A DNA stretch of 64,000 nucleotides from Candidatus Thermodiscus eudorianus (GTDB lineage: Archaea > Thermoproteota > Thermoprotei_A > Sulfolobales > Acidilobaceae): positions 1-64,000 of the forward strand of contig WAOW01000008.1 in NCBI GenBank assembly GCA_015521085.1, written 5' to 3'. The notes below the pieces were generated by a model. That model searched no databases, was not told the DNA's origin, and worked only from the letters and a program-made list of their open reading frames with translations. Shown piece by piece: positions 42,239-51,807 of the stretch (position 1 is the stretch's first letter; every line of letters begins with the position of its first letter). A program made the position numbers and the translations under genes.

Positions 42239-43284
42239 CCGAACCAGGCGTCGAGGCCCACGTGCCGCGTCCTCAGGTTCTCTCTGTACGCTTTCCTAAG
42301 CCTTTCATAGGCTTTCTCAACCCTCTCCGGGTTGAAGTCGTGCTCCATGACTAGAATCCTGTATATCGAGTCCTTGTCGGGCTCCCTGAACTCTATCTTA
42401 TACTCGCTTGTCACGGTCGGGTTCAGGAAGTACTCGTATATCCTCTTTACGTCGTAACCCGGTAGCCTAGCCTGTATAGCCTCCAAGGCCTTATCCACGC
42501 TCTTGTATGTTCTAACGTATTGTAGCGCCGTCTTGGGCCCCATCCCAGGCACTCCACCGGGATTATAGTCGGTGCCTAGGATTATCCCTATGAGTATGAG
42601 CTGCTCCCTAGTTATCCCTAGTTTATCGAGGAGCACGCCGAGGTCTATAACCTCGGGCTTGACAACCACGTACACGTCCTTACCCGGTAGCTTCCTCCTC
42701 CCGGTAATTGTAAGGTTCCTAACCAGCCTGGGCGCTCCGAAGAGGAGCGAATCATAGTCCTGGCTACCAGCTCCCCAGGCATCGCCCCTGGAAGCCATGT
42801 ATGCGGCTTGTGCTTCGCCTTCCTCCGGCGCCTGTACCCAGGGTATCCCCATCGCGGTTAGGAGCTTCTTCGCATCCTCCACCATATCCCGGGTCAGCCT
42901 TGCCGCTTGCATAGCGTACTTCCTGGCTTCCTCCACCATGCCAGCCCTCCTGGCCTCTATGTACTTTTTCTCGGCTTCCGCCTTCCTAGCGAACCTTTTC
43001 TCTACCTCTGCTTTCTTCAGCTCAGGTGGTTTCCCGTCGAAAACGTACACGGGCTTGATGCCGGCCTCGGCTAGGTTGATAGTCCTGTAGAAGAGGCCTG
43101 AGAGGTGGCTTGTAACTCTGCCCTTTCTATCCATAAGCGGGGTCCCGTCGGGCTGCCTTATAGCGGCTAGGAACTGGTAGAGGGCGTTGTATGCGTCTAG
43201 AGCCACTACCTTGCCCTTTAGACCCCGTAGGTCTATCTCCTGGCGCGCCTCCTGGGGTATAAGGTCTTTCAGGTTTACGCCCAT
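42235..43284 (-). CDS. fen: Flap endonuclease Fen1
   Basis: Structure-specific nuclease for Okazaki fragment processing (349 aa). Metal ligands lie in [13 protein letters not shown] (Asp30), [19 protein letters not shown] and [33 protein letters not shown] is the H2TH region. The C-terminal PCNA box ends in GLDAWFG, but the expected leading Gln is replaced (HVGLDAWF), so binding to PCNA may be altered. A small wHTH gene lies 7 bp upstream on the same strand. Confidence 0.96.
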   Translation of the reverse strand: MGVNLKDLIPQEARQEIDLRGLKGKVVALDAYNALYQFLAAIRQPDGTPLMDRKGRVTSHLSGLFYRTINLAEAGIKPVYVFDGKPPELKKAEVEKRFARKAEAEKKYIEARRAGMVEEARKYAMQAARLTRDMVEDAKKLLTAMGIPWVQAPEEGEAQAAYMASRGDAWGAGSQDYDSLLFGAPRLVRNLTITGRRKLPGKDVYVVVKPEVIDLGVLLDKLGITREQLILIGIILGTDYNPGGVPGMGPKTALQYVRTYKSVDKALEAIQARLPGYDVKRIYEYFLNPTVTSEYKIEFREPDKDSIYRILVMEHDFNPERVEKAYERLRKAYRENLRTRHVGLDAWFG

Positions 43285-43291
43285 AAGGGGC

Positions 43292-43531
43292 TCACCTCTT
43301 GGCGTTTACCTTCACTATCAGCTCCTTCTTGCTGAGCTGGGTTGAGATGTAACCGAGAATTTCTAGCGTCATAAGGATTTTCGCCAGGTCTCTACGCGAG
43401 ATGTCTTCTCCCCGCCTCTTCAACTCCGCTATAACGTCCGCCTCTGATACCGGGATTTCGCCGTTCTTCGAGAGTGCCAGTAGCGTTTCGTAGACGGTGT
43501 TGATTAGTGGTTGAGGACTCCATATGCTCAA
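43292..43531 (-). CDS. Small winged-helix-like protein
   Basis: A 79-aa protein. The pattern [31 protein letters not shown] then [19 protein letters not shown] looks like a winged helix, followed by a beta end ([12 protein letters not shown]). The ATG at 43531 gives a compact domain. It shares an operon with fen1 (gap of 7 bp), which suggests a link with DNA metabolism; no function is known to me. Confidence 0.7.
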   Translation of the reverse strand: MSIWSPQPLINTVYETLLALSKNGEIPVSEADVIAELKRRGEDISRRDLAKILMTLEILGYISTQLSKKELIVKVNAKR

Positions 43532-43587
43532 TACACTTCACCATGTTAAGGGGTTCCCGGGTGGGGCCTAAATAGTATCCCGTGCGC

Positions 43588-45810
43588 CTAGTATGTTAGC
43601 GTTGGAGCCGTGACAGTCTTCTGTGAGACCTTCATCTGCCTCGCCGATTCAAGCCATCTCCTGTAGTATTCTATCATCTGCTCGGTGACGCTGGGTTTGA
43701 CTTTGAGTAGAGCCTCCTCCAAGTGCCTCATCGCAACGTATTCCGCCGAGAGATTCTCTCTCAGGGCTAGCATTGCTGCTTCTCTTACTAGTGCTGCTAG
43801 GTCTGCCCCCGTATAGCCCTCGGTTCTCCTAGCTATCTCCATGAGGTCAACGTCCACTGCCAGGGGCACGTTCCTCGTATGTATCCTGAGTATCTCAAGC
43901 CTCCCCTCTACATCCGGCGGTGGCACGTAGATCAGTTTCTCAAGCCTCCCAGGCCTTAGTAGGGCTGGGTCTATGATGTCGGGCCTGTTGGTCGCCGCGA
44001 TAACCACCACGTCTGAGAGCTCGGAGATACCGTCTATCTCCGTCAACAGCTGGCTGACTATCCGCTCGCCGACCCGTGAGCCTATCTCAACACCCCTAAC
44101 CGAGGCTATCGCGTCTATTTCGTCGAAGAACACGACTGCAGGAGCGTATTGTCTCGCCTTCCTGAAGATCTCCCGTATCATCTTCTCGCTTTCTCCTACC
44201 CATTTGCTTAGTACTTCTGGGCCCCGCACCGCTATGAAGTTAGCCCCACTCTCAGTCGCAACAGCCTTAGCGAGAAGAGTCTTACCAGTACCAGGAGGAC
44301 CAAACAAAAGAATACCACGAGGAGGCTTAATGCCGAGCCTGGCGAACGAATGGGGATATTTCAAGGGCCATTCAACGGTCTCCCTCAACTCTATCTTGGC
44401 CTCTTTCAATCCGCCTATATCGTCCCAGTGGACTTCCGGTATCTCGACCTGTATCTCTCGTAGCCCGCTGGGCGTTATCTCCTTGAATGCAGCCATGAAG
44501 TCCTCCATCTTCACGACCATCTTCTCCAGTATCTCGACCGGTATCCTCTCCTCTTCGATGTCGATCTCGGGCAGGTACCTCCTGAGGGCATGCATTGCTG
44601 CTTCTCTTACTAGTGCTGCTAGGTCTGCCCCCGTATAGCCCTTAGTTATCTCGGCCAGCATCTCTAGGTCCACGTTATCGGCTAGCGGCATGTGCCTCGT
44701 ATGGATCTGTAGGATCTCCAGCCGGCCCTGTTTATCCGGCAGGGGGACCTCGATTTCTCTGTCGAACCGGCCGGGCCTCCTCAGAGCCGGGTCTATCGCG
44801 TTGGGCCTGTTGGTCGCCGCGATAACTATGACTTGGCCCCTCGTCGATAGTCCGTCCATTAACGCTAGGAGCTGTGCTACGACCCTCCTTTCAACCTCTC
44901 CAGCGACCTCGTCTCTCTTCGGTGCTATTGCGTCTATCTCGTCTATGAATATTATGCTTGGCGCGTTCTCCTCGGCCTCCTTGAAGATCTCCCTAAGCCT
45001 CTGCTCACTCTCACCATAAAACTTACTCATAATCTCAGGACCATTAATGGCTATGAAGTAGGCGTCGCTCTCAGTCGCAACAGCCTTGGCGAGAAGAGTC
45101 TTACCAGTACCAGGAGGACCATACAAGAGGACACCCTTAGGGGGCTCAATACCGAGCCTCGCGAAGAGTTCCGGGTGTCTTAATGGTAGCTCTATGAGCT
45201 CTCTAACCCTCTCGATTACGCCGGATAAGCCGCCTATGTCTTCGTAGAATACGCGTGGTACTTGGCCTGGGCTTAGGGGTTTGTTAAGTACCTCTATTGT
45301 AGTCTTCTCGGTTATTATGACGGGTCCCCGCGGTTTAGTCACTACCACGGTGTAGGGTATTCCTTGGCTCAGGACGGGGATCTGGATTATGTCCCTCTCT
45401 ACTACTGGTATTCCGAGGAGCCTCCTCTTTATGTATCTCTTGAAGCCCTCGTCTATGACGGAGGACTGGCTGACCGGTGCTAGCTTTACCTTGACCGCAG
45501 GCTGCACGTTTGCCTTCCTGACTATTACCTTGTCTCCAACGTTTACTCCAGCGCTCTTCCTCAAGATACCGTCCATCCTGATGATGTTCCTCCCAGTGTC
45601 CTCGGGCAGGCCAGGCCATACGATTGCCACGGTCTTCCTCTTGCCTTCGATCTCGACGATATCGCCGGGCCGGAGGCCGAGCTCTTTCATTGTCTGTATG
45701 TCTATCCTGACTCTCTTCCTCCCGGTATCCCTGTTCCTAGATTCCTCGACTCTTAGGAGGAGTTCTTTCTTCCTCTCTTCCCTTGACGCTTCTGCCAATC
45801 CAGCAGGCAC
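43588..45810 (-). CDS. cdc48: AAA ATPase CDC48/VCP (p97)
   Basis: Hexameric unfoldase that supplies the proteasome (740 aa). The N-domain (about 1-190) is a double-psi barrel with [11 protein letters not shown]. Two AAA modules follow, each with Walker A GPPGTGKT, Walker B ([12 protein letters not shown] and [12 protein letters not shown]) and sensor AATNRP. The start is GTG at 45810. D1 and D2 share near-identical DNA in two places (43770-43820 with 44592-44642; about 44249-44301 with 45069-45121). Confidence 0.97.
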   Translation of the reverse strand: MPAGLAEASREERKKELLLRVEESRNRDTGRKRVRIDIQTMKELGLRPGDIVEIEGKRKTVAIVWPGLPEDTGRNIIRMDGILRKSAGVNVGDKVIVRKANVQPAVKVKLAPVSQSSVIDEGFKRYIKRRLLGIPVVERDIIQIPVLSQGIPYTVVVTKPRGPVIITEKTTIEVLNKPLSPGQVPRVFYEDIGGLSGVIERVRELIELPLRHPELFARLGIEPPKGVLLYGPPGTGKTLLAKAVATESDAYFIAINGPEIMSKFYGESEQRLREIFKEAEENAPSIIFIDEIDAIAPKRDEVAGEVERRVVAQLLALMDGLSTRGQVIVIAATNRPNAIDPALRRPGRFDREIEVPLPDKQGRLEILQIHTRHMPLADNVDLEMLAEITKGYTGADLAALVREAAMHALRRYLPEIDIEEERIPVEILEKMVVKMEDFMAAFKEITPSGLREIQVEIPEVHWDDIGGLKEAKIELRETVEWPLKYPHSFARLGIKPPRGILLFGPPGTGKTLLAKAVATESGANFIAVRGPEVLSKWVGESEKMIREIFRKARQYAPAVVFFDEIDAIASVRGVEIGSRVGERIVSQLLTEIDGISELSDVVVIAATNRPDIIDPALLRPGRLEKLIYVPPPDVEGRLEILRIHTRNVPLAVDVDLMEIARRTEGYTGADLAALVREAAMLALRENLSAEYVAMRHLEEALLKVKPSVTEQMIEYYRRWLESARQMKVSQKTVTAPTLTY

Positions 45811-45907
45811 CTCGTAGCTGTTGTACTCCCTAGTAGAATCTAGTGTTCCAACAGACGGCTATAAAGGGAGATTCAAAATCGCTGGAACATGTTTTGAGGG
45901 TCTACGC

Positions 45908-46180
45908 CTAGCTTAGCCTGTGTACTGTCTCTACCTCTACTTCTTCGACTATGTCTATATTCTTGATGAGTTCCTCTAGCTTTTCTGTGCCTCCCTCGGT
46001 CTCCTCGGGGATTGATATGATGACTTTAAGCGCTTTCAAGCCGAAGGCTATCGGTTCTTCCCCACTGCCCATGATCTGGTAGTCGCTCGGCAGCGCCTCT
46101 TTGATCTTCTCAAGCAACTGCTGTGGAGTGATCTCGACCGAGCTAGGCAATACCTTCATGACCACTGCCACTCTAGCCAT
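45908..46180 (-). CDS. ef1b: Elongation factor aEF1-beta
   Basis: Exchange factor that reloads EF1-alpha with GTP. From ATG 46180 it has 90 aa. MARVAVVMKVLPSSVEI at the start and IAFGLKALKVIISIPEE in the middle are typical. The zinc-ribbon gene lies 13 bp upstream, a pairing conserved in archaea. Confidence 0.94.
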   Translation of the reverse strand: MARVAVVMKVLPSSVEITPQQLLEKIKEALPSDYQIMGSGEEPIAFGLKALKVIISIPEETEGGTEKLEELIKNIDIVEEVEVETVHRLS

Positions 46181-46193
46181 GTACTCCACCCTC

Positions 46194-46415
46194 CTAGGGC
46201 CCCGTGAACCCGCAGTTAGGGCATGTATAGGGTGCTCCCTGGGCTCTACACCTGGAGCATCTCCTAATAACTGCTATGCCGCAGTTGGGGCATACGAAGA
46301 CTGTAGCCCTCTCATTCGGATGTATTATGCGGCCACAGCTAGTACACACAGGCGGAGTCACTGGGTCATACACGTCCAGCTTCCTTACGGGCGTTGCAGA
46401 CACTATCCTATCCAC
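46194..46415 (-). CDS. Zinc-ribbon protein (HVO_2753-like)
   Basis: A 73-aa protein with four CxxC knuckles: CTSC, CPNC, CSRC and CPNC, enough for two zinc ions. It matches the small archaeal zinc-finger family encoded next to aEF1-beta. The start is GTG at 46415. Its function is not settled; a role in translation is suggested by the fixed neighbour. Confidence 0.88.
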   Translation of the reverse strand: MDRIVSATPVRKLDVYDPVTPPVCTSCGRIIHPNERATVFVCPNCGIAVIRRCSRCRAQGAPYTCPNCGFTGP

Positions 46416-46445
46416 CCCTCGATGGCTTGGGACACGTAAAGGGTA

Positions 46446-47603
46446 TTATAATATATCTCGTCCGACGCTCCTAAAATAATCCCTAGCCTCGTCGGAGATG
46501 CCGCCTAGAAGTATATAGTCGAATACTGAGCCGCCAGCGTTAAAGAGTTCAAGCGAGTCAACCACCCATTTATAGCGACCACCGACATAGCCGCTCGCGA
46601 GGATCGCAGCACCGGTAGCCCCCTCCTTGGTACGGGAGCCAAGCCTTGGCACCGGGACAACCTCAGCGCCTATCCCATACCTATCCAGTGCCTCCTCTAT
46701 CCTAGACTTGAGGACGCCGCCTACAGACGAGCGGAACAACCTGCCACTAACGTAAACCCGCCTGGGCCTAGCCCTAAACACTGGCAGAAGCTGGAACAAG
46801 TCCTTCACTATCGCCTCCGCCAGCGCCCCGACCGCGTCCTCTACACACTTTACCCCTCTCTTGAAGGCTTCCTCGAACTCGGCTAGATCCGGGATTCCGC
46901 ATAGGTATGAAACTCCCCCCTCAAACAGCCTCTTCCTAGAGAAGCCGGGTTCCAGAGAAGACAGGACATAAGCGGTCTCTGCATCCATACCCCCTAGGCC
47001 CAGGAAACCGGGGCCGCCAAGGGTCCCTCCAACGCCATCAACTATCTTACCACTGTCAACTGCTAGGACAGCGTTATAGGCTAGCCCAGACTCCACCACA
47101 AGAAACGATGCATCACTCAAGCTGGAGCCGCGGTGTTCGACCTCAGCCCATAACGCGGCTGCCACCGTGAAGACTTTATCCGCAGTACCCATGTCTATCT
47201 TGTTCATCTTCCTATAAGAGGGAACGGTTCCGAGCATGACTACCCCCGGCGTGAAGAATACTGGGACGTCGAGCCTTGCCAGTTCAAGCATGACCTTTCT
47301 AAGCCCATGGATCTGGTGGGTTGATTCCATGTCACGCCTGTTGACGAAGGTGGCTTCAAGGATATAGTCTACTAGGGACTCGCGGGGGGGCCTAGGGGGT
47401 AGACCGTAGCCGGAGGGAGCCGCGACGGCATCTAGACCGAGCTCCCGGGCTAAACCCTTAACGCGGTCGACTAAGATTCCGGGGTTCGCGGTGATCTCCG
47501 CACGGGGGATGGACTCCTCATATAAGACCCCCATAGTAGAGTCGTCTAACGCCAGCAGGTCCATCGACCCGGTGCCGGGGTCTATGCCTAGGACTCTAGC
47601 CAC
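46446..47603 (-). CDS. DUF1464 ASKHA-fold protein (butyrate-kinase-like)
   Basis: A 385-aa protein with the sugar-kinase/HSP70-like fold. GIDPGTGSMDL at 6-16 is the phosphate-1 motif; GGTLGGPGFLGLGG (about 192-205) and GATGAAILASG (about 340-350) are the adenosine-binding parts. It belongs to DUF1464, an archaeal family without a known reaction. Its start overlaps the end of the GHMP-family gene by 8 bp, so the two probably act in one pathway. Confidence 0.82.
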   Translation of the reverse strand: MARVLGIDPGTGSMDLLALDDSTMGVLYEESIPRAEITANPGILVDRVKGLARELGLDAVAAPSGYGLPPRPPRESLVDYILEATFVNRRDMESTHQIHGLRKVMLELARLDVPVFFTPGVVMLGTVPSYRKMNKIDMGTADKVFTVAAALWAEVEHRGSSLSDASFLVVESGLAYNAVLAVDSGKIVDGVGGTLGGPGFLGLGGMDAETAYVLSSLEPGFSRKRLFEGGVSYLCGIPDLAEFEEAFKRGVKCVEDAVGALAEAIVKDLFQLLPVFRARPRRVYVSGRLFRSSVGGVLKSRIEEALDRYGIGAEVVPVPRLGSRTKEGATGAAILASGYVGGRYKWVVDSLELFNAGGSVFDYILLGGISDEARDYFRSVGRDIL

Positions 47604-48558
47604 GCCTCACCACCACGCGGGCTCCATCATTGTCTACGCTGGTAACGCCGTGTATTCCTCCCCCCAGCTTCTCCAACAGCTTAGTTAGACCGTGGTAGAG
47701 AGGGTCCCTCCTCTTACTCGGGACCAGTGCATAGGCTGTGGGCCCCCAACTGCTCTGGCACGCGCAGAACGCGCCGCCTCTAATGAAGTAGTCTATTATC
47801 TCATCCACCTCGCTACAACAGTAGATACCGCCCTGCCTAGAGGCCCAATACTCGCCTAGACCCTTATTGAGCCTGTAGAGATACTCGCCTAGCCCCCTCC
47901 AGTCGCCCTCAGCGGCTGCCGGCAATATCCCCATCGCTAACAACCTGGCGTTCCTCATTGCCATCTCTTCGTCCATAGAGGGCATTTCCCGGAGTATCGC
48001 GTCCTCTCTCGCCTTAAGCTCCAGTATCCTGGGGACGGGCCTAGCCGGTACAGCATATACTATGGAGAGGGATCTGGGTAGGGGAGTGCGGAAGATCAGT
48101 GGAGGGACCCTTGTGGACCCGGGCTTGAACCCGCCATCTACAATGAACCCGCCGGTCTTGAACGTGTAAAAGCCCAATCCACTTATCGTGGATCTACCGG
48201 CAAGGCCAGCTATCTCCTCTAAAACGGGTTCGTCGCCCGATAGCAGTGCTGTGGCATAGCCTATGGATAAGGCTATAGGGGTCGTGGAACCTAGGCCCAC
48301 GTGGGCCGGTATCTCTTCAAGGACCTCGACTTTGAGATCGAGCTTGTAGCGTTTGGCGAATAGCTTGAGGTACCTCTTGAACTCTGCCCGTTCACTCCCA
48401 GAGACCCTGACGCCCTTGCGCGATGAGCATATTCGGGTTCTTAGCCTGGGCTCCTCCAGTGCAAATCCGATGGTTCCATAGAGCCTGCCGAGGCCTCCAT
48501 GTATATCTATGTTGCCGACGTGGACGTGGCTTGGCGCGGATACCTCGACGCATTCCAC
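47596..48558 (-). CDS. GHMP-family enzyme, beta-RFAP-synthase-like
   Basis: A 320-aa GHMP-superfamily protein. HVHVGNIDIHGGLGRLYGTIGFALEEPR at the start and the P-loop-like GLGSTTPIALSIG (about 89-101) resemble beta-ribofuranosylaminobenzene 5'-phosphate synthase, which condenses pABA with PRPP in methanopterin-type pterin synthesis. A function in a modified folate pathway is plausible for this host but not proved. The start is GTG at 48558, next to a 10-bp tandem duplication (48551-48570). It overlaps DUF1464 by 8 bp. Confidence 0.82.
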   Translation of the reverse strand: MECVEVSAPSHVHVGNIDIHGGLGRLYGTIGFALEEPRLRTRICSSRKGVRVSGSERAEFKRYLKLFAKRYKLDLKVEVLEEIPAHVGLGSTTPIALSIGYATALLSGDEPVLEEIAGLAGRSTISGLGFYTFKTGGFIVDGGFKPGSTRVPPLIFRTPLPRSLSIVYAVPARPVPRILELKAREDAILREMPSMDEEMAMRNARLLAMGILPAAAEGDWRGLGEYLYRLNKGLGEYWASRQGGIYCCSEVDEIIDYFIRGGAFCACQSSWGPTAYALVPSKRRDPLYHGLTKLLEKLGGGIHGVTSVDNDGARVVVRRG

Positions 48559-48619
48559 CGCATTCCACCGTCCTGGTCGTCTATGGGCGCCAGGTCATAT
48601 ACCCTTTAACGGGACGTCG

Positions 48620-49288
48620 ATGGCTCCTGGAGGTGTAAGCTGTTTGGCTGACGTGGATTATAGGAGGCGTATTGCAGAGGAGGTTGAGAGGGCTAGGGAG
48701 TTCCTCTCGGTCCGAGACGAGGTTAGGGAGAAGGCTATCAAGGCGTCCAGGGACGTGATCAAGTATTCCGGCTGGGCTATAACAGAGATTCAGAAGGGTG
48801 ATCTAGCCAGGGCCGAGGAATACATTGGGTTGCTGGAGGAGGCCACCGCCGAGTTCCTCGCGTTGGTCAAGCCTTTCCCGGAGCTCTACTATTCCGGGAT
48901 GGCTTATAACGCGTTGAGCGAGTATGTTGAAGCCATCGTGCTGTACAGGATAGTCACTGGACGAGACATACCCGGCTACGGGGACCTCGGAATCCCGCCC
49001 ACGCCATACCTCCAGGGCCTAGGCGACGTTGTAGGCGAGCTGAGGAGGCTCGTACTAGAGGACATCAGGAATGGCGTCTATGACCGTGCATGGAGGTACT
49101 ACGAGATAATGGAGGCGATATACCTAGCTCTAAGGAGCCTGGACCTACCCGAGGCGCTAGCCCCTGGAGTTAGGCATAAAGCCGACGTCGCCCGTAGGTT
49201 GACCGATGACACCAAGGCCTTCCTAATAGACTTATCAACGAGGGAGAAGTTGACCCGTTTGCTAGAGAAGTCTCTCGGCGAAGCCTAG
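48620..49288 (+). CDS. Translin-family protein
   Basis: A 222-aa all-helical protein of the translin/TRAX type, RNA- or DNA-binding oligomers. ARAEEYIGLLEEATAEFLALVKPFPELYYSGMAYNALSEYVEA is the core, followed by PTPYLQGLGDVVGELRRLVLE, as in archaeal translins. The ATG at 48620 is used; a TTG at 48641 is possible. It is divergent from the GHMP gene. A TATA-like element CATATACC lies near 48596. Confidence 0.85.
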   Translation: MAPGGVSCLADVDYRRRIAEEVERAREFLSVRDEVREKAIKASRDVIKYSGWAITEIQKGDLARAEEYIGLLEEATAEFLALVKPFPELYYSGMAYNALSEYVEAIVLYRIVTGRDIPGYGDLGIPPTPYLQGLGDVVGELRRLVLEDIRNGVYDRAWRYYEIMEAIYLALRSLDLPEALAPGVRHKADVARRLTDDTKAFLIDLSTREKLTRLLEKSLGEA

Positions 49289-49352
49289 ATCCACCCAAAT
49301 ATAAGCCCTAAACACCCAAGTCCCTGTAGACAAGCAGGGGAGCTGTCGGGCC

Positions 49353-49916
49353 ATGTCCAACCCGGTAAACGAGGCGTTCCGAAAAGTCATCCAAGAACTA
49401 TACTGGACCGAGACCCTAGAGGAAGCAGAGAGCCTACTAGAAGAATACCTTGGGATGATCGACAACGACCTAAGGGAGTACCTTTTAGAGAAGAGAAAAC
49501 GCATATGTGAGGATCCAACGACAGTAATAGAGCTAGTCAGGCTGAACACCGCTGCAGAGATAGCTGACTCGACTCAGACAGCAAAGGTGCTCTTGACTAA
49601 GAGCCTCATAGAGTCCGGCTTCCTCTTCCAATGCACCCCCAAATGGTCGAGCCTCGACACAAAGACGAAGGCATGGATACTAGCTCCACTCTATAAGGCC
49701 AGCTATGGCCTCGAACTAGCGCTAAGGAACTGGCCCAGCGAGATCGACGAGGTGCACCTCGATAACGCCATAAAGATGGCGTCGATAGCCCTTGAGAGAG
49801 CCGAGGAAATAGGCATACTAGACGAGTTCCGGGAATACGTCGATAAGATAGTAGAGACTCTAGATGCAAGCGACGAGACCGATGGAAGCGAAGAACGCCC
49901 AGAATACCTAGGATAA
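49353..49916 (+). CDS. Helical protein, function unknown
   Basis: A 187-aa protein that I do not recognise, almost entirely helical by eye, with an acidic C-terminal tail (DASDETDGSEERPE). It starts at ATG 49353, 64 bp after the translin gene, and may be co-transcribed. No metal-binding or catalytic motif is seen. Codon use matches the neighbours. It might be a helical partner of the translin-like protein; this is only a guess from position. Confidence 0.7.
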   Translation: MSNPVNEAFRKVIQELYWTETLEEAESLLEEYLGMIDNDLREYLLEKRKRICEDPTTVIELVRLNTAAEIADSTQTAKVLLTKSLIESGFLFQCTPKWSSLDTKTKAWILAPLYKASYGLELALRNWPSEIDEVHLDNAIKMASIALERAEEIGILDEFREYVDKIVETLDASDETDGSEERPEYLG

Positions 49917-50003
49917 CCATACACTGAGACCATCCCGAACCCTAAAGCTAGTCTCCCCCCAGAAAAGCCTCCGCGGGAAACGCAGAGGCGTTGGGAAATA
50001 GGG

Positions 50004-50129
50004 TGGTCCGGCCGCGGGGAATCGAACCCCGGACCACCCGGTTTCTGCAAGAGCCCCCTCGCGCGGGGGCTCCCGCACGCCGCCCGTGTCTCACTACAGC
50101 CGGGCGCTCTACCGCTGAGCTACGGCCGG
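50004..50129 (-). tRNA. tRNA-Tyr (GTA) with 51-nt intron
   Basis: Minus strand. Acceptor CCGGCCG/CGGCCGG with C1-G72, typical of archaeal tRNA-Tyr, D arm TAGCTCAGC, anticodon stem CCCGG/CCGGG, anticodon GTA, discriminator A, encoded CCA at 50004-50006. The intron is 50043-50093, between positions 37 and 38. CTGT pairs with GCAG as the 4-bp helix between 3-nt bulges AGT and AAA. Inside it GAGCCCCC/GGGGGCTC forms a strong hairpin. Confidence 0.93.
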
Positions 50130-50177
50130 TCCGAGTCCATCAATTGTCCCGGGGAGGGTATAAGGCTTTTCCCTCGT

Positions 50178-50282
50178 TGGAGCCGGGGCCGGGATTCGAA
50201 CCCGGGAACGAACGGGTATCTACGATGGGCTGCGGCCGGCTCCACTGCAGCCCGCCGCCTTAGACCGCTCGGCCACCCCGGC
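50178..50282 (-). tRNA. tRNA-Cys (GCA) with 27-nt intron
   Basis: Minus strand. Acceptor GCCGGGG/CCCCGGC, anticodon stem GCGGG/CCCGT, anticodon GCA, discriminator U, the universal Cys identity base, and encoded CCA at 50178-50180. The intron is 50218-50244, at 37/38, with CTGC pairing with GTAG and bulges AGT and ATA. On first sight it looks like a class II tRNA because the intron sits where a long arm might; the fit to Cys is better. Confidence 0.9.
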
Positions 50283-50359
50283 CTCCAGTCTTGTTTTGGA
50301 TGTGGATTAGAGGGTTTAAGGTATTTCCCCCGTAGCGGGTTACTGGACCCTAAGTTAGA

Positions 50360-51319
50360 CTATAACTTGAGCCCGGCTTCTGCAAGCATTTTCTCGACCA
50401 TAAACCTGGGTATGAAGTATAGGAGCACCGACTTGTCGTTTTTGAACTCTACGGTGTCAAGTACCCTTTCCGCCTCGGCCAGCCGGTCTTGGAGGTAGCT
50501 TAGGCCTACCTCCACGGGGTCGTCTCCCCTTGTGAGCGCCCACTTCTCAAAATGTCTTATGCCTGGCTCCAGGTTCCTCAGTCCTAGCTTGTAGTTGTAG
50601 TAGTCTGCGACATCGTCGGCCACCTGGTAGAGTATCCCTAGGAGTTCACCGTATTCTCCCATGGCCTTCTCGACCGCCGAGGAGACCCTGGCGCTTATCG
50701 CCCCGAGGATAGTCGATAGCTTGAACAAGCTCCCAGTCTTGAGCCTGCACAACTCTATGTACCGGGAGGCCGGGACCAGTTCTGGGAGCAGCGAGTCCAG
50801 AATCTCCCCCCTCACGGTTGCCTCCCAGGCACGTATGACATGGAAGATCGCCCTGAAACCGAGCTTCTCAACAATCCTCTGGGATACGGGAATAAAGAGC
50901 AGGCTGGAGAGAATAGTCTTCGGGAGACCGTGAACTATCCAAGCCGCTGCACGGCCCCTCCTAAGCTGGTCCTTGTCGATTATATCGTCCAGAGCCAGGC
51001 TAGCCGCCTGGACGAGTTCAATGGCTACGGCCGCGTCTAGAGCGTCGTCGAGCTTCCCTCCCAAAGCCTCGGCTGTTAGGAGGGTCAGAAAACCCCTAAA
51101 CCTCTTGCCGCCCGTCGAGATGTACTTGGCGACGTCGATAAGTTCCGCCTCGTTCATCTGGGTATTTACTACCCTGTTAATCTCCTCTTCTATCAGGGCT
51201 TTCTTCTCGGCCCACTCCCTGTAGAGGATCGCCTCTATCTCCTCTACCCTTTCAGCCCCTTTCAGATAGTTAGCCAAGGGCGCTAGCCTCCGCGGTTGGT
51301 AGACCCTACCCCAACCCAC
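50360..51319 (-). CDS. Polyprenyl diphosphate synthase
   Basis: Trans-prenyltransferase that makes the C20 or C25 chains of archaeal lipids. From GTG 51319 it has 319 aa. The first Asp-rich motif is DDIID and the second DDVAD, each binding Mg-diphosphate; GGKRFRGFL is the IPP site. Chain length cannot be fixed by eye; a C25 product is known in some relatives. A GTG at 51361 would add 14 Ser/Asn-rich residues, but the only TATA-like element (CAAATTTAAG, about 51334-51343) would then be inside the gene, so I use 51319. Confidence 0.92.
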   Translation of the reverse strand: MGWGRVYQPRRLAPLANYLKGAERVEEIEAILYREWAEKKALIEEEINRVVNTQMNEAELIDVAKYISTGGKRFRGFLTLLTAEALGGKLDDALDAAVAIELVQAASLALDDIIDKDQLRRGRAAAWIVHGLPKTILSSLLFIPVSQRIVEKLGFRAIFHVIRAWEATVRGEILDSLLPELVPASRYIELCRLKTGSLFKLSTILGAISARVSSAVEKAMGEYGELLGILYQVADDVADYYNYKLGLRNLEPGIRHFEKWALTRGDDPVEVGLSYLQDRLAEAERVLDTVEFKNDKSVLLYFIPRFMVEKMLAEAGLKL

Positions 51320-51385
51320 TATACCATTGGAGGCGCTTAAATTTGAGGTAGATTCCTGCACCCCGCCACAGGCGTGTTCTCGGAT

Positions 51386-51802
51386 TTATAATGTGACCGA
51401 GACGAACACGAGGCTCTTGTACATCCTCAGGAGACGTATGAACTCCTCAACGCTCAATTCCTCCAGGCCCCTGTAGGAGTAGTTTCCTGTGAGGAGTATC
51501 TCGACTAGCCTCCTCTGCCATCTATCACCTAGAACCCTATACCTGGCCACGCCGCCTACCTTCTCGTATCTCAGGGTTATCGGTATCCTAACTAGGTCGT
51601 GGAAATAGAATGGTACAGCTTCTAGGAGCCTCTCAACCTCATCCTCGGCTAGGGCGTGTGTCTCACCAGTCTGGAGCTTCACAAGCCTCTTTCCATCTCT
51701 CAGCTCTCTCAGCGTCAGATACTCTGCAGGCCAATAGCTCGACAGCCTCCTGAGCTCCTCCCTGTACTTCCTCTCAACGTACTTCCGTAGCTCGCCGGCC
51801 AC
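51386..51802 (-). CDS. UPF0216/DUF61 family protein
   Basis: A 138-aa archaeal protein. ELRRLSSYWPAEYLTLRELRDGKRLVKLQTGETHALAEDEVERLLEAVP and PFYFHDLVRIPITLRYE match the uncharacterised UPF0216 family. It follows flpA by 5 bp and is likely in the same transcript, which hints at a role in RNA metabolism. Confidence 0.85.
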   Translation of the reverse strand: MAGELRKYVERKYREELRRLSSYWPAEYLTLRELRDGKRLVKLQTGETHALAEDEVERLLEAVPFYFHDLVRIPITLRYEKVGGVARYRVLGDRWQRRLVEILLTGNYSYRGLEELSVEEFIRLLRMYKSLVFVSVTL

Positions 51803-51807
51803 TCCAG

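Noticed and set aside
50178-50282. A class II tRNA (Ser or Leu) with a long variable arm
   Set aside because: The discriminator U, the GCA anticodon and a bulge-helix-bulge at 37/38 fit tRNA-Cys with an intron.
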